From contig CAVTZF010000001.1 in assembly GCA_963739095.1 (NCBI GenBank), forward strand, positions 62,001 through 126,000: a stretch of 64,000 nt of DNA. Reading direction: 5' to 3'. This DNA comes from JACVRW01 sp963739095. Lineage in GTDB: Bacteria; Actinomycetota; Thermoleophilia; Solirubrobacterales; Thermoleophilaceae. Both the position numbers and the translations under genes were made by a program. Position 1 is the first letter of the stretch, and each line of letters starts with the position of its first letter. The notes under the pieces are model-generated. The model was not told where the DNA came from. It made no database searches and was given only the letters and a program-made list of their open reading frames with translations. Shown here piece after piece: positions 1 to 9,122 of the stretch.

Positions 1-657
1 GATCAGCTCGAAGTCGGCAGACCGGATCGCCGCCAGGGTGCGCTCGTGGATCGAGATCACCCAGTCGGGGACGAGCGGGGCGTGCACCGCCATGTCGCGC
101 GCGATCTCGAGCTGGCGCAGCACGCTGCGCATGAGCTGTACGACCGTCGAGTTGCGCGTGGCGCGCGCCATCGCCAGGTGGAACTTGAGGTCGAGCTGCA
201 GGAAGAGGTCCTCGTGGCGAAGGAAGTCGTCGTCCGCCGCCAGCTCGCGCTTGCGCTCGATCAGCGCGGCGAGCGCGGCGAAGTCGTCCTCGCTCGCGTG
301 GACGGCGGCGAGCTGAGCGACACGCGGCTCGAGCAGCCGGCGGGCCTCGAGCACACCGGCCACCTCGCTCACGCGGATCGCCTGGCGTGAGCGCACCAGC
401 TCGCGGGGGATCAGCTCCGAGCTGACGAAGATGCCGCCCGACTGGCCGCGCCGGACGTCGAGGACGCCGGCCTCGGCCAGCGTCCGGACCGCCTCGCGCA
501 GCGTCGGCCGGCTGATGCGCATCTGAGCGGCGAGCTCGCGCTCGGACGGGAGGCGGTCGCCGATGTGCAGGTCGCCCGACTTGATCTTCTCGGCGATCTG
601 CTCGACGGCCTCCTCGAACGTCCTGCGCGATGACACAGGTTCGAACGTGCGCTCCAA
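1..657 (-). CDS. GntR/FadR-family transcriptional regulator (C-terminus cut by window edge)
   Basis: A DNA-binding regulator of the FadR (FCD) branch of the GntR family. The N-terminal winged helix-turn-helix reads GDRLPSERELA, then RISRPTLREAVRTL, about residues 30-65. An all-helical ligand-binding FCD domain follows (VLEARRLLEP, then FHLAMARATRN) and runs off the window after 219 codons, so only its last part is missing. I chose the TTG start at 657: GTGGAG lies just upstream, and a TATAGT box lies nine bases before it. The gene sits 44 bases downstream of the amino acid dehydrogenase gene and reads the same way. By context it may control that gene and the divergent ferredoxin oxidoreductase; the effector is unknown. 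Confidence 0.85.
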   Translation of the reverse strand, partial: MERTFEPVSSRRTFEEAVEQIAEKIKSGDLHIGDRLPSERELAAQMRISRPTLREAVRTLAEAGVLDVRRGQSGGIFVSSELIPRELVRSRQAIRVSEVAGVLEARRLLEPRVAQLAAVHASEDDFAALAALIERKRELAADDDFLRHEDLFLQLDLKFHLAMARATRNSTVVQLMRSVLRQLEIARDMAVHAPLVPDWVISIHERTLAAIRSADFELI

Positions 658-701
658 ACCGACTCCACTATAGGCAGGGGTGTCCGCCAGGAGCGGCGCT
701 C

Positions 702-1778
702 TCATGGCCGCGCGGCCGCGATCCGCTCGAGCGCCTGGCGCTCGGCGACCTCGATCGGGGGAGACCCCTCCAGCTGCGCCGTCTCGATCGCAAGATCGAG
801 CCGGTCCATGGCACCGGCGATCAGCTCTGCCTCGCTCGGTCCGTGCGCGCCGTACCACTCGAGCGACACATGGATCAGCCCACCGCAGTTGGCCAGGAAA
901 TCGGGCACGAAGAGGATGCCGCGCTCGTTCAGGATGCGGGCCGTGGCGCGCGTGTCGAGCGGGTTGTTCGCCGCGCCGGCCACGACGCGGCAGTCGAGCG
1001 AGCGCGCCATGCGCTCGCCGATCATCCCGCCGGCGGCGCAGGGGGCGAGCACGTCCAGCGGCGCCGCCATCACCTCCTCGGCCGAGCCGGCGATCCGCCC
1101 TCCGTACTCCGCTCGGAAGCGCTCACCGCGCAGCGCGTCGAGGTCGTAGGCGAGGATCTCCGCGCCGCCCATGCTCAGCTTCGCGGCGAGCACCGAGCCG
1201 ACCTTGCCGAGCCCGACCACCCCGATGCGGCGACCGTCGAGCTCCGCCGAGCCGGTGGCCGACGCGAGACCGCGCAGCAGCGCCTGGAAGACGGTCTCGG
1301 CCGTGACGGGGGAGGGATCGCCACCGCCGCCGTTCTCGACCGAGCGGCCTACCGCGAAGCGCGTGAACTGGGACATGAAGTCCATGTCGGCGCAGGTCGT
1401 GCCGATGTCCTCGGCCGTCACGTAGGCGCCCTTCAGCCCGTCGATGACGTGAGCCGCGCCCTCGAGCCGCGCATGGCGCAGCTCTTCGTTGCCGTCGTCG
1501 ATCATGACCGCCTTGCCGCCGCCCAGGTCGAGGCCCGCCGCCGACGCCTTCAGCGTCATCGTGCGCGACAGCCGCATGACGTCGTCGAGCGCCTCCTTGA
1601 GCCCTCCGGCGTAGCTCTTCAGGCGCATCCCGCCGAGCGACGGGCCGAGCACGGTGGAGTGGACGGCGACGATCAGCCGCAGCCCGGTCTCGCCGTCCTG
1701 GCGGATGACGATCTGCTCGTGATCGTCGTCCGCAAGCGAGATGTTCCGGCGCTGAGCGGCCTGGGTAGCAATGGTCAT
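702..1778 (-). CDS. Leu/Val/Phe-type amino acid dehydrogenase (ELFV family)
   Basis: NAD-dependent oxidative deamination of a branched-chain or aromatic L-amino acid to its 2-oxo acid in the cytoplasm. The 358 residues are normal for leucine/phenylalanine dehydrogenases. The substrate domain has LGGMRLKSYAGG and the catalytic-lysine segment AAGLDLGGGKAV at about residues 83-94. The Rossmann domain has GVVGLGKVGS near residue 190. Leucine, valine and phenylalanine dehydrogenases cannot be told apart by eye. The product would be a substrate for 2-oxo acid oxidation, which fits the divergent indolepyruvate ferredoxin oxidoreductase gene. TATAAG lies ten bases upstream of the ATG. Confidence 0.88.
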   Translation of the reverse strand: MTIATQAAQRRNISLADDDHEQIVIRQDGETGLRLIVAVHSTVLGPSLGGMRLKSYAGGLKEALDDVMRLSRTMTLKASAAGLDLGGGKAVMIDDGNEELRHARLEGAAHVIDGLKGAYVTAEDIGTTCADMDFMSQFTRFAVGRSVENGGGGDPSPVTAETVFQALLRGLASATGSAELDGRRIGVVGLGKVGSVLAAKLSMGGAEILAYDLDALRGERFRAEYGGRIAGSAEEVMAAPLDVLAPCAAGGMIGERMARSLDCRVVAGAANNPLDTRATARILNERGILFVPDFLANCGGLIHVSLEWYGAHGPSEAELIAGAMDRLDLAIETAQLEGSPPIEVAERQALERIAAARP

Positions 1779-1788
1779 GTAGATTGAC

Positions 1789-1794
1789 CTTATA
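1789..1794 (-). promoter_or_regulatory. -10 element of the amino acid dehydrogenase gene
   Basis: On the minus strand TATAAG is followed after ten bases by the ATG at 1778. A TTGAAG hexamer lies 15 bases further upstream. The spacing predicts a leader of only a few bases. Inferred from sequence only. Confidence 0.5.
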
Positions 1795-1870
1795 CCGGGT
1801 CCGCGTTTCCTTCAACCCGCGAAACATCGAGCATAGAGCGGGTTACGGACAGAATTGGCCCGGTGAATCG

Positions 1871-1900
1871 TTGCGTTCTGTGTACCGCTATTGGTAAGGT
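1871..1900 (+). promoter_or_regulatory. Probable promoter of the ferredoxin oxidoreductase gene with inverted repeat
   Basis: TTGCGT (1871-1876) and TAAGGT (1895-1900) are separated by 18 bases. Within the spacer TACC (1883-1886) and GGTA (1893-1896) form an inverted repeat, a possible operator for the nearby GntR-type regulator. The hexamers match the consensus only in part, and the operator assignment is inference. Confidence 0.35.
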
Positions 1901-1942
1901 GACTTTCCCTATCACGGGTGGGACAGGAGGATGGAGAGCCGC

Positions 1943-4900
1943 GTGACCCCCACAGCAGTGCGCCAGCGTTCCAGGGCCGCCCACCCCGGGGTCCGCCGCG
2001 ACGGCCGCCGTCGCACCGGCGCTGACCTACCCGAGGGCGCGGGCCGCGACATCTCCCTCGACGACAAGTACGTCCTCGAGGACGGCCGCATCCTGCTCAC
2101 GGGCCTGCAGGGCCTCGTCCGCCTGCCGCTCGACCAGCACCGCGCCGATCGCCGCCGGGGCCTCAGCACCGCGACGATGATCTCCGGCTACCAGGGCTCG
2201 CCGCTCGGCGGTCTCGACCAGGAGCTCGCTCGCAACAAGGAGGTTGTCCGGGAGCATCACGTTCATCACGTGCCCGGGCTCAACGAGGAGCTCGGCGCAA
2301 CCTCGGCCTGGGGCAGCCAGCTCGCCTCGGACCTGCCCGGCGCCCGCTACGACGGCGTGCTCGCGATGTGGTACGGCAAGGCGCCCGGGCTCGATCGCGC
2401 CGGCGACTCTCTGCGCCACGGCAACTTCGTCGGCGTCTCCCGCACGGGCGGCGCGCTCGCCGTCGTCGGCGACGATCCGAGCTGCAAGTCCTCCACCATC
2501 CCGAGCGCCTCCGAGCCGATGCTCGCCAGCCTGCACATGCCGGTTTTCTTCCCCGGCAACGTGCAGGAGGTGCTCGACCTGGGGCTGCACGCGCTCGCGT
2601 GCTCGCGCGCGTCCGGGCTCTGGGTCGGCTTCAAGATCGTCACCAACGTCGCGGACGCGCTGAGCACGGCGGCCGTGGCGCCGGAGCGCATCGAGCCCGT
2701 CATGCCGACCGTGATGTGGCAGGGCAAGCCGTACGAGCACGTACCGAACGCAAACCTGCTCGCGCCCGCCTCGCTCGAGATGGAGCGCACGCTGCTCGGC
2801 CCGCGCACCGAGCTCGCGCTCGCCTATGCGCGCGAGAACGGCATCAACCGCGTCGAGGGGGCGCGCGACGCCTGGCTCGGAATCGTCGCCCCCGGCAAGA
2901 CCTACTTCGACCTGGCGCATGCGCTGCGCGGGCTCGGCCTCGAGGGCCCCGCGCTCGAGCGCGCCGGGATCCGCATCCTGAAGCTCGGCATGGTGTCGCC
3001 GCTCGAGCCGCAGACCGCGCGTGAGTTCGCGGCCGGACTCGACGAGATCGTCGTAGCCGAGGAGAAGGGCCCGTTCGTGGAGACGCTCCTGAAGGAGACG
3101 CTCTACGGCATGGCGGACGCGCCGCGGATCATCGGCAAGCGCGACGAGCAGGGCGCCCCGCTGCTGCCCGTCGAGCTCGACCTGGACGCGGACGTGATCG
3201 CGCGCGCCGTCGCCGCCCGGCTCGAGCGCCGCGGTCTCGCGATCGACTCGGTCGAGGGCCGGTTGCGCAAGCTCGCCGAGATCCATGGCCGCCGGCCCGA
3301 GCTGCCGATGGCAGAGCGCACGCCCTTCTTCTGCTCGGGCTGCCCCCACAACTCTTCGCTCAAGGCGCCCGAGGGCACGCTCGTCGGCGGCGGCATCGGC
3401 TGCCACACGATGGTGCTGCTGAACCCGGAGGGCAAGGGTGAGGTCACCGGCATCACGCAGATGGGAGGCGAGGGCGCGCAGTGGATCGGCCAGGCGCCGT
3501 TCACGGACGACCGCCACCTTGTCCAGAACCTCGGCGACGGGACCTTCCACCACTCGGGCTCGCTCGCGGTCCGCGCGGCAGTCGCCGCCGGCGTGAACAT
3601 CACCTACAAGATCCTCTACAACGAGCACGTCGCGATGACGGGCGGCCAGGCGATCGAGGGCCAGCTGAGCGTCCCCGATCTCACGCGCTGGCTCGAGCTC
3701 GAGGGCGTCCGGCGCATCATCGTCACGGCCGAGGACACGAGCCGCTACCGCGACGTCGAGCTGGCCGGCATCGCCGAGCTGCGCGACCGCAAGCAGCTGC
3801 TCCCGAGCCAGCAGGAGCTGGCCGAGGTCGAGGGCGTGACGGTCCTCATCCACGACCAGGAGTGCGCGGCGGAGCTGCGCCGCTCGCGCAAGCGCGGCAA
3901 GGCGCCCGAGCCCGCCGAGCGCGTCTGGATCAACGAGCGCGTATGCGAGGGCTGCGGCGACTGCGGCGAGAAGTCGAGCTGCCTGTCGGTGATCCCGGTC
4001 GAGACCGAGTTCGGTCGCAAGACGCACATCCACCAGGCCTCCTGCAACAAGGACTTCTCCTGCCTCGAGGGGGACTGCCCCTCTTTCCTCACCGTCGTGC
4101 CGGCCGAGAAGGCGAAGCACAGCACGCCGGCCCTCCCCGTCGAGCTGCCCGAGCCCGAGCCGCGCGTGAGCGCCGCCGACTTCGGCGTGCGCATGATGGG
4201 CATCGGCGGCACGGGCGTCGTGACCGTCAACCAGATCCTCGCCATGGCGGCGCTGATCGACGGCCTCCACGTATCCGGGCTCGACCAGACAGGCCTCTCC
4301 CAAAAGGGTGGCCCGGTCACCTCCGACCTGCGCATCATGAGCGAGCCGCTCGCCTCGGCCAGCAAGATGCCCGCCGGCTCGGTCGACCTCTACCTGGGCT
4401 TCGACCTGCTCGGCGCGGCCAGCCAGAAGAACCTCGTCACGGCAGACCGCGAGCGCACCGTCGCCGTCGTCTCCACGAGCGCCGTTCCGACCGGCCGCAT
4501 GGTCGTGGACGTGAACGAGCGTTTCCCCGAGCTCGCCGGCCAGCTCGACACGATCGACGCCGCGACGCGCCGCGAGCACAACCTCTACCTCGACGCGCAG
4601 CGTCTTTCGGAGCGCCTCTTCGGCGACCACATGATGACCAACACGCTGGCGCTCGGCGCCGCCTTCCAGCGCGGGCTGCTGCCGGTCTCGCGCGAGGCGC
4701 TCGAGCAGGCGATCCGCCTCAACGGCGCCGCGGTCGAGAAGAACCTCGCCGCCTTCGCCTGGGGCCGCGCCGTTGTGGCCGCCCCGGACGCCGTCGAGGC
4801 GGCCACGCGCGATCCCGAGACGGTCGTGCCGGTGCGCGAGCTGAGCGAGCGAGAGCGTGAGCTCGTCACGCTCGCCGTGGACGGCGACGACGGCGAGCTG

Positions 4901-5551
4901 CGCCGGCTCGTCGAGACGCGCGTGCCCGAGCTCGTCGCATATCAGAACGAGGCCTACGCCGAGCGCTACGCGCAGGTGGTGCGGCGGGCCCACGTGACAG
5001 AGCAGGAGCGCACGCCGGGGCACACGGAGCTGACCGAGGCCGTGGCGCGCCAGCTCTTCAAGCTGATGGCGTACAAGGACGAGTACGAGGTCGCGCGCCT
5101 CCATCTCGATGCCGTCGAGCAGGCCAAGCTGCAGGCCGAGTTCGGCGAGGGCGCGAAGGTCTACTTCATGCTGCACCCGCCGATGCTGCGGGCGCTGGGG
5201 CTCGAACGCAAGCTGAAGCTCGGCTCCTGGTTCGTGCCGGTCTTCCGCCGGCTGTACGCGATGCGGCGGCTGCGTGGCACACGCCTCGATCCGTTCGGCA
5301 AGGCAGAGGTGCGCCGCGTCGAGCGCGCGCTAATCGGCGAGTACGAGGAGATGCTGGGCGAGGCGCTGACGCTGCTGACCCCCGACACGCACGACACGGC
5401 CGTCGAGCTGCTCGAGCTGCCGGACCTGATCCGCGGCTACGAGGAGATCAAGCTGCGCGGCGTCGTCATGTTCCGCAAGCGCGCCGAGGGCATCCTCAAG
5501 CGCCTGCGCGCCGGGAAGCCCGCGCCGCAGGTGCTGTCGCTCGACCGGTAA
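1943..5551 (+). CDS. Indolepyruvate ferredoxin oxidoreductase, fused alpha/beta (IorA-IorB) type
   Basis: Oxidative decarboxylation of aryl- or branched-chain 2-oxo acids to acyl-CoA with reduction of ferredoxin; needs TPP and iron-sulfur centres. About 1202 residues, the size of bacterial single-chain enzymes. In order: a pyruvate-oxidoreductase-like N-terminal domain (GYQGSPLGG, about residue 82); the TPP domain (GGGIGCHTM near 483, GDGTFHHSG near 531); a cysteine cluster for an iron-sulfur centre (CEGCGDC near 668, with more Cys to about 710); the IorB-like gamma domain (GIGGTGVVT near 753, LDQTGLSQKGGPV); and a C-terminal DUF6537-like region. AGGAGG at 1925-1930 abuts an ATG at 1931 with no spacer, so the in-frame GTG at 1943 is the better start. 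Divergent from the amino acid dehydrogenase that could supply its 2-oxo acids. Confidence 0.92.
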   Translation: MTPTAVRQRSRAAHPGVRRDGRRRTGADLPEGAGRDISLDDKYVLEDGRILLTGLQGLVRLPLDQHRADRRRGLSTATMISGYQGSPLGGLDQELARNKEVVREHHVHHVPGLNEELGATSAWGSQLASDLPGARYDGVLAMWYGKAPGLDRAGDSLRHGNFVGVSRTGGALAVVGDDPSCKSSTIPSASEPMLASLHMPVFFPGNVQEVLDLGLHALACSRASGLWVGFKIVTNVADALSTAAVAPERIEPVMPTVMWQGKPYEHVPNANLLAPASLEMERTLLGPRTELALAYARENGINRVEGARDAWLGIVAPGKTYFDLAHALRGLGLEGPALERAGIRILKLGMVSPLEPQTAREFAAGLDEIVVAEEKGPFVETLLKETLYGMADAPRIIGKRDEQGAPLLPVELDLDADVIARAVAARLERRGLAIDSVEGRLRKLAEIHGRRPELPMAERTPFFCSGCPHNSSLKAPEGTLVGGGIGCHTMVLLNPEGKGEVTGITQMGGEGAQWIGQAPFTDDRHLVQNLGDGTFHHSGSLAVRAAVAAGVNITYKILYNEHVAMTGGQAIEGQLSVPDLTRWLELEGVRRIIVTAEDTSRYRDVELAGIAELRDRKQLLPSQQELAEVEGVTVLIHDQECAAELRRSRKRGKAPEPAERVWINERVCEGCGDCGEKSSCLSVIPVETEFGRKTHIHQASCNKDFSCLEGDCPSFLTVVPAEKAKHSTPALPVELPEPEPRVSAADFGVRMMGIGGTGVVTVNQILAMAALIDGLHVSGLDQTGLSQKGGPVTSDLRIMSEPLASASKMPAGSVDLYLGFDLLGAASQKNLVTADRERTVAVVSTSAVPTGRMVVDVNERFPELAGQLDTIDAATRREHNLYLDAQRLSERLFGDHMMTNTLALGAAFQRGLLPVSREALEQAIRLNGAAVEKNLAAFAWGRAVVAAPDAVEAATRDPETVVPVRELSERERELVTLAVDGDDGELRRLVETRVPELVAYQNEAYAERYAQVVRRAHVTEQERTPGHTELTEAVARQLFKLMAYKDEYEVARLHLDAVEQAKLQAEFGEGAKVYFMLHPPMLRALGLERKLKLGSWFVPVFRRLYAMRRLRGTRLDPFGKAEVRRVERALIGEYEEMLGEALTLLTPDTHDTAVELLELPDLIRGYEEIKLRGVVMFRKRAEGILKRLRAGKPAPQVLSLDR

Positions 5552-5585
5552 CAGGCCGGTCACATCTCGGCGGCGGCGCGGCCCA

Positions 5586-5591
5586 TAGGGT
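5586..5591 (+). promoter_or_regulatory. -10 box TAGGGT, leaderless start at 5598
   Basis: TAGGGT ends six bases before the ATG. No Shine-Dalgarno sequence is present, so transcription probably begins at or next to the start codon. No good -35 hexamer is visible. Confidence 0.5.
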
Positions 5592-5597
5592 CGCCCG

Positions 5598-7097
5598 ATG
5601 ACGAAGCGACTGCTCCCGGCCCTGCTCACCGCCGCCTTCGTGCTCGCCGCCGCCCCGGCCGCCGGCGCGGTCACGCTCACCAAGCTCGGCAGCACGCCGC
5701 CGCTCGGCGAGGCGAACGCCGAGATCGCCGCCTACCACCCGAAGAGCGAGCAGGCCTTCGTCACGAACGCCGAGGGCAACACCCTCGACATCTACGACTT
5801 CTCCGACCCGACGGCGCTCGGCTCCCCGGTCTCGATCGATCTGTCGCCCTACGGCGCGGGCCCGAACAGCGTCGACGTGAGCAAGGACGGCCTCGTCGCG
5901 GTCGCGATGGAGGCGGACCCGATCACGGCGCCCGGCAGCGTCGAGCTGTTCGACACGGACGGCGACCACCTGGCCTCGTTCCCGGCAGGGTCGCTGCCCG
6001 ACATGCTCACCTTCGCCGAGCGCGACAGGTATCTGCTCGTCGCGAACGAGGGCGAGGCGCTCTCGGACGACGACGATCCGCAGGGCAGCGTGACCGTCAT
6101 CAAGTTGAACAAGAAGCTCTCGAAGTCGACGCTGAAGACGGCAAGCCTCGCCGGCGTGCCGCGCATCGGCGAGTACCGGATCGCCTGCCCGGGCACCCCG
6201 TTCGCACAGGACGCCGAGCCCGAGTACATCTCCGAGGGCGGCTTCGGCACCGCGCTCGTGACGCTGCAGGAGACCAATGCAGTCGGCGTGCTCGACATCG
6301 AGCGCGGGCGCTTCGTGCTCGTGCGCGGCCTTGGCTACAAGGATCACGGCAAGGAGCGCAACGCGCTCGACCCAAGCGACGACGACGGCGGCATCAACAT
6401 CAACCCCTGGGGTGGGCTCGAAGGCATGTACCAGCCCGATGCAATCGCCTCCTACACCTGGTTCGGCCTGCCCTACTACGTGACCGCCAACGAGGGCGAC
6501 GCGCGCGAGCGCGAGGGCTGCGAGGAGGAGGACCGCGTGGGTGACGTGGGTCTCGACCCCACGGCCTTCCCCAACGCCGAAGAGCTCGAGGACGACGCCG
6601 CGCTCGGCCGCCTGAACGTCTCGACAACGACGGGCGACCCGGACGGCGACGGCGATCTCGACCGCATCTTCTCCTTCGGCGCGCGCTCGTTCTCGATCCT
6701 CGGTCCGCTCGGCGGCCTTCTGTGGGACTCGGGCTCGCAGCTCGAGCGCATCGCCGCAGCGGAAGAGCCGGAGCGCTTCAACTTCTCGAACGAGGAGCCC
6801 GGCGAGCTCGACGAGCGCAGCGACAGCAAGGGTCCGGAGCCGGAGGGGATCGACGTGGGGACGGTCGGCTTCCGCACCTACGCCTTCGTCGCCTCCGAGC
6901 GCCAGGGCGGCATCTACGCCTACCGGCTGCAGGGCCCGTCGGCGTCGTTCGAGGACTACCTGAACGCGCGCCCCGAGGACCTCGGGCCCGAGGGCGTGCA
7001 CTTCGTGCCGCGCTCCGACAGCCCCACCGGCCGGGCGATGCTGCTCGTGACCAACGAGATCAGCGGCAGCGTGACCGCGATCGATGTGGCGCCCTAG
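5598..7097 (+). CDS. Secreted choice-of-anchor I family protein (phosphatase-associated beta-propeller)
   Basis: Exported 499-residue protein. It has a Sec signal peptide (MTKRLLPALLTAAFVLAAAP, then AAGA) and a repetitive WD/LVIVD-like beta-propeller body with motifs such as PNSVDVSKDG, SLPDML and ASERQGGI. Bacterial homologues are named choice-of-anchor I proteins and are often annotated as alkaline-phosphatase-like, though the catalytic chemistry is poorly established. It is flanked by PhoX-type and PhoA-type phosphatases, so phosphate scavenging outside the membrane is likely. No C-terminal anchor is visible. It converges on phoX and shares the four bases CTAG (7094-7097) with it. Confidence 0.75.
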   Translation: MTKRLLPALLTAAFVLAAAPAAGAVTLTKLGSTPPLGEANAEIAAYHPKSEQAFVTNAEGNTLDIYDFSDPTALGSPVSIDLSPYGAGPNSVDVSKDGLVAVAMEADPITAPGSVELFDTDGDHLASFPAGSLPDMLTFAERDRYLLVANEGEALSDDDDPQGSVTVIKLNKKLSKSTLKTASLAGVPRIGEYRIACPGTPFAQDAEPEYISEGGFGTALVTLQETNAVGVLDIERGRFVLVRGLGYKDHGKERNALDPSDDDGGININPWGGLEGMYQPDAIASYTWFGLPYYVTANEGDAREREGCEEEDRVGDVGLDPTAFPNAEELEDDAALGRLNVSTTTGDPDGDGDLDRIFSFGARSFSILGPLGGLLWDSGSQLERIAAAEEPERFNFSNEEPGELDERSDSKGPEPEGIDVGTVGFRTYAFVASERQGGIYAYRLQGPSASFEDYLNARPEDLGPEGVHFVPRSDSPTGRAMLLVTNEISGSVTAIDVAP

Positions 7098-8953
7098 TCG
7101 TCCTCGCCCTCATTCGGGTCGCCCCGGCTGATCGCCACCGTCGACGGCCTCGGGGTCGACGGCAGGTCGCCCGCCACGCGGTTGCCCTCAGGCCACCAGC
7201 TCGTGTAGGTCGTCTCCTGGCCGAAGACGCCGGGTGCCGTCGCGGTCAACCCCGTCAGCTCGCCCGGATGCTGGACGTTGACGAAGAAGGTCTCCTCGTC
7301 GGGCGTGAAGTAGGGGCCCGTGATCTCGCACTCGACCGGCCCGTTGGCGAAGCGGAACGCGATGCCCTTGTTCGGCCCTGAGGTCGGGACCATGAACATC
7401 GCGTTGTTCTTGTGGTACGAGTACTCGTTCGCCTGATTCAGCCGGCTCGACGAGATGTCGGTCACGACCCAGAGGTTTCCGGCCTTGTCGAAGACCAGGT
7501 TGTCGGGGCTCGAGAAGCCCTGCTCGCCGGGGTCGCTCGCGCCCGTCGGCCCGCCCGCCGCGTAGTCACGCCAGCTGAACTCGAGCGCCTCCGGGTCGTT
7601 GCCCGTCTCGCGCAGTCGGCGGACCGAGCCGTGCGAGTCCCTGACAGTGCTGTTGTTCGTGAGCGCGACGAAGATGCTGCCGTCGTCGGCAACCTCCACG
7701 TCCTCCGGCCGGTTGGTCGCGAAGTGCTGGTCGAACTCCGCCGTGCCGAAGGCCGCCCGCAGCTTGGTCGAGGTGTCGTCGAGCATCTCCTCCGGGACGG
7801 GCACCCAGCTGCCGGTCCCCTCGGTCGCGCTGATCGGCGTCGTGTCGCCCGCTGTCGTGAAGCGGCGCCGGCCCTCGGGCTCCCAGCGCGCGATGTACAG
7901 CTGGCCCGACTCCAGGATCGCGCGGTTGTCGGCGTGCTTCCCCTTCCGAAGGCGCCGATCCGAGACGAACTTGTAGACGCCGTCGTTGGCGCGGTCGTCG
8001 CCCATGTAGAGCACGAAGCGCTTGCCGGGCTCGTGGCGGAAGGCCGCGTTCTCGTGCCGGAAGCGCCCGAGCGCCGTGTGCTTGCGCCCGACGCCGTCGG
8101 GGTCGTAGGGGTCGTGCTCGCAGACCCAGCCGTACTTCTGGAAGGTCCTGAACTCGTACTCGGCGTCCTCGGGCTGGCCCCCGAACTGATGCCAGCCGTA
8201 GCCGAAGTCGAGGTTCAGAGCGACGTTGGTCCCGTAGCCGTCGAAGTTCTCCTCACAGGAGATCGCAGTGCCCCACGGCGTGACGCCGCCGGAGCAGTTG
8301 CCCACCGACCCGTGGGCGCTCGTGCCGATGCCCGCCGCGCCGACGAGCGGCCCGGTGAACTCGAGGTCCGGCCGGTCCCCGTAGATACGGCGGTTGTAGG
8401 GGGAGGGGGAGACCACCTTCCAGCGGCCGTTGCGGCGCCGGCGGATGTGCAGGATCGAGTTGCCGACGTTGTCCTGCTCCTCCTGGACCTGGGCCGGGGT
8501 CTTGGGCGCCCCGGTCGGCTTGTAGCCATGCAGGAAGAAGGGATCGGGGTATTCGTGGTTGACGAAGAGAAGGCCCTCGCGGCCCTTGAGCGGGAAGAAG
8601 GCGAGGAAGTCGTTGTTGAAGCCGTAGCGGAGCGGCCGCCGCCGGCCGTCGCGGAAGACCTCCCCCCACGAGATCAGGACGTCGGCGCGGAACCCCTGCG
8701 GCACCTCGAACGCGTCGTTGCTCGAAGCTGCGATCGCGGTGAAGTCGCTGAAGTGGTTGCGGCGGCCGCGGGCCACGGCCGTCTCGGAGAAGAGGTCGAG
8801 TCCGGAGCGCTGCATCGCCACCGCGCCCGCGGTGGAGGCGCCGGCGGCCGCGATGCCGCGGATGAAGTCTCTCCGCGTGGGTGTCGACAGCTTGCCGCGC
8901 AGTGACCTGTCGGCGGCGTCGCTGCGGTCGGCGGGACGAGCTGATCTAGCCAC
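7094..8953 (-). CDS. phoX: PhoX-family phosphatase (DUF839), Tat-exported
   Basis: Secreted calcium/iron-type alkaline phosphatase or phosphodiesterase releasing phosphate from organic phosphates. The 619-residue protein begins with a twin-arginine signal (RRDFIRGIAAAGAS) ending near AVARG. Family motifs include SCEENFDGYG, VNHEYPDP, and HENAAFRHEPGKRFVLYMGDD. The GTG at 8953 has a strong ribosome binding site (GGAGGAGG) upstream. Divergent from the PhoA-type gene across a PHO-box-like repeat, and tail-to-tail with the choice-of-anchor I gene. Phosphate-starvation control by a PhoP-like regulator is inferred. The exact substrate range cannot be read from sequence. Confidence 0.85.
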   Translation of the reverse strand: MARSARPADRSDAADRSLRGKLSTPTRRDFIRGIAAAGASTAGAVAMQRSGLDLFSETAVARGRRNHFSDFTAIAASSNDAFEVPQGFRADVLISWGEVFRDGRRRPLRYGFNNDFLAFFPLKGREGLLFVNHEYPDPFFLHGYKPTGAPKTPAQVQEEQDNVGNSILHIRRRRNGRWKVVSPSPYNRRIYGDRPDLEFTGPLVGAAGIGTSAHGSVGNCSGGVTPWGTAISCEENFDGYGTNVALNLDFGYGWHQFGGQPEDAEYEFRTFQKYGWVCEHDPYDPDGVGRKHTALGRFRHENAAFRHEPGKRFVLYMGDDRANDGVYKFVSDRRLRKGKHADNRAILESGQLYIARWEPEGRRRFTTAGDTTPISATEGTGSWVPVPEEMLDDTSTKLRAAFGTAEFDQHFATNRPEDVEVADDGSIFVALTNNSTVRDSHGSVRRLRETGNDPEALEFSWRDYAAGGPTGASDPGEQGFSSPDNLVFDKAGNLWVVTDISSSRLNQANEYSYHKNNAMFMVPTSGPNKGIAFRFANGPVECEITGPYFTPDEETFFVNVQHPGELTGLTATAPGVFGQETTYTSWWPEGNRVAGDLPSTPRPSTVAISRGDPNEGEDD

Positions 8954-9030
8954 GGGTTCCTCCTCCTCACAGGGGACGACGGGGATGTCATACCCGGTAG
9001 CGCGCCTTCCTGAGCCTCAGACCCCTTCCG

Positions 9031-9063
9031 TTTCACAGCGCCTTCACGCGCGGTAACACCGCA
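9031..9063 (+). promoter_or_regulatory. PHO-box-like triple 11-mer direct repeat
   Basis: Three adjoining 11-base units, TTTCACAGCGC, CTTCACGCGCG and GTAACACCGCA, lie between the divergent phoX and phoA genes. Actinobacterial PhoP sites are direct repeats of 11-base units with GTTCACC-like cores, so the period and core both fit. Binding is inferred. Confidence 0.5.
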
Positions 9064-9122
9064 GCCCGGCTCACCGGAGAGGCTGCCGGACGTCTGCCAA
9101 CCCGGAGAGCTAGGAGCTCAAT

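Noticed and set aside
1931..1942. ATG at 1931 as start of the ferredoxin oxidoreductase
   Set aside because: AGGAGG directly abuts it with no spacer; the in-frame GTG at 1943 has workable spacing.
2027..5176. Very long open frame on the strand opposite the ferredoxin oxidoreductase gene
   Set aside because: The translation is Arg/Ala/Leu/Glu/Val-rich with no domains, and the plus-strand frame has full enzyme motifs. Such shadows are expected at this GC content.
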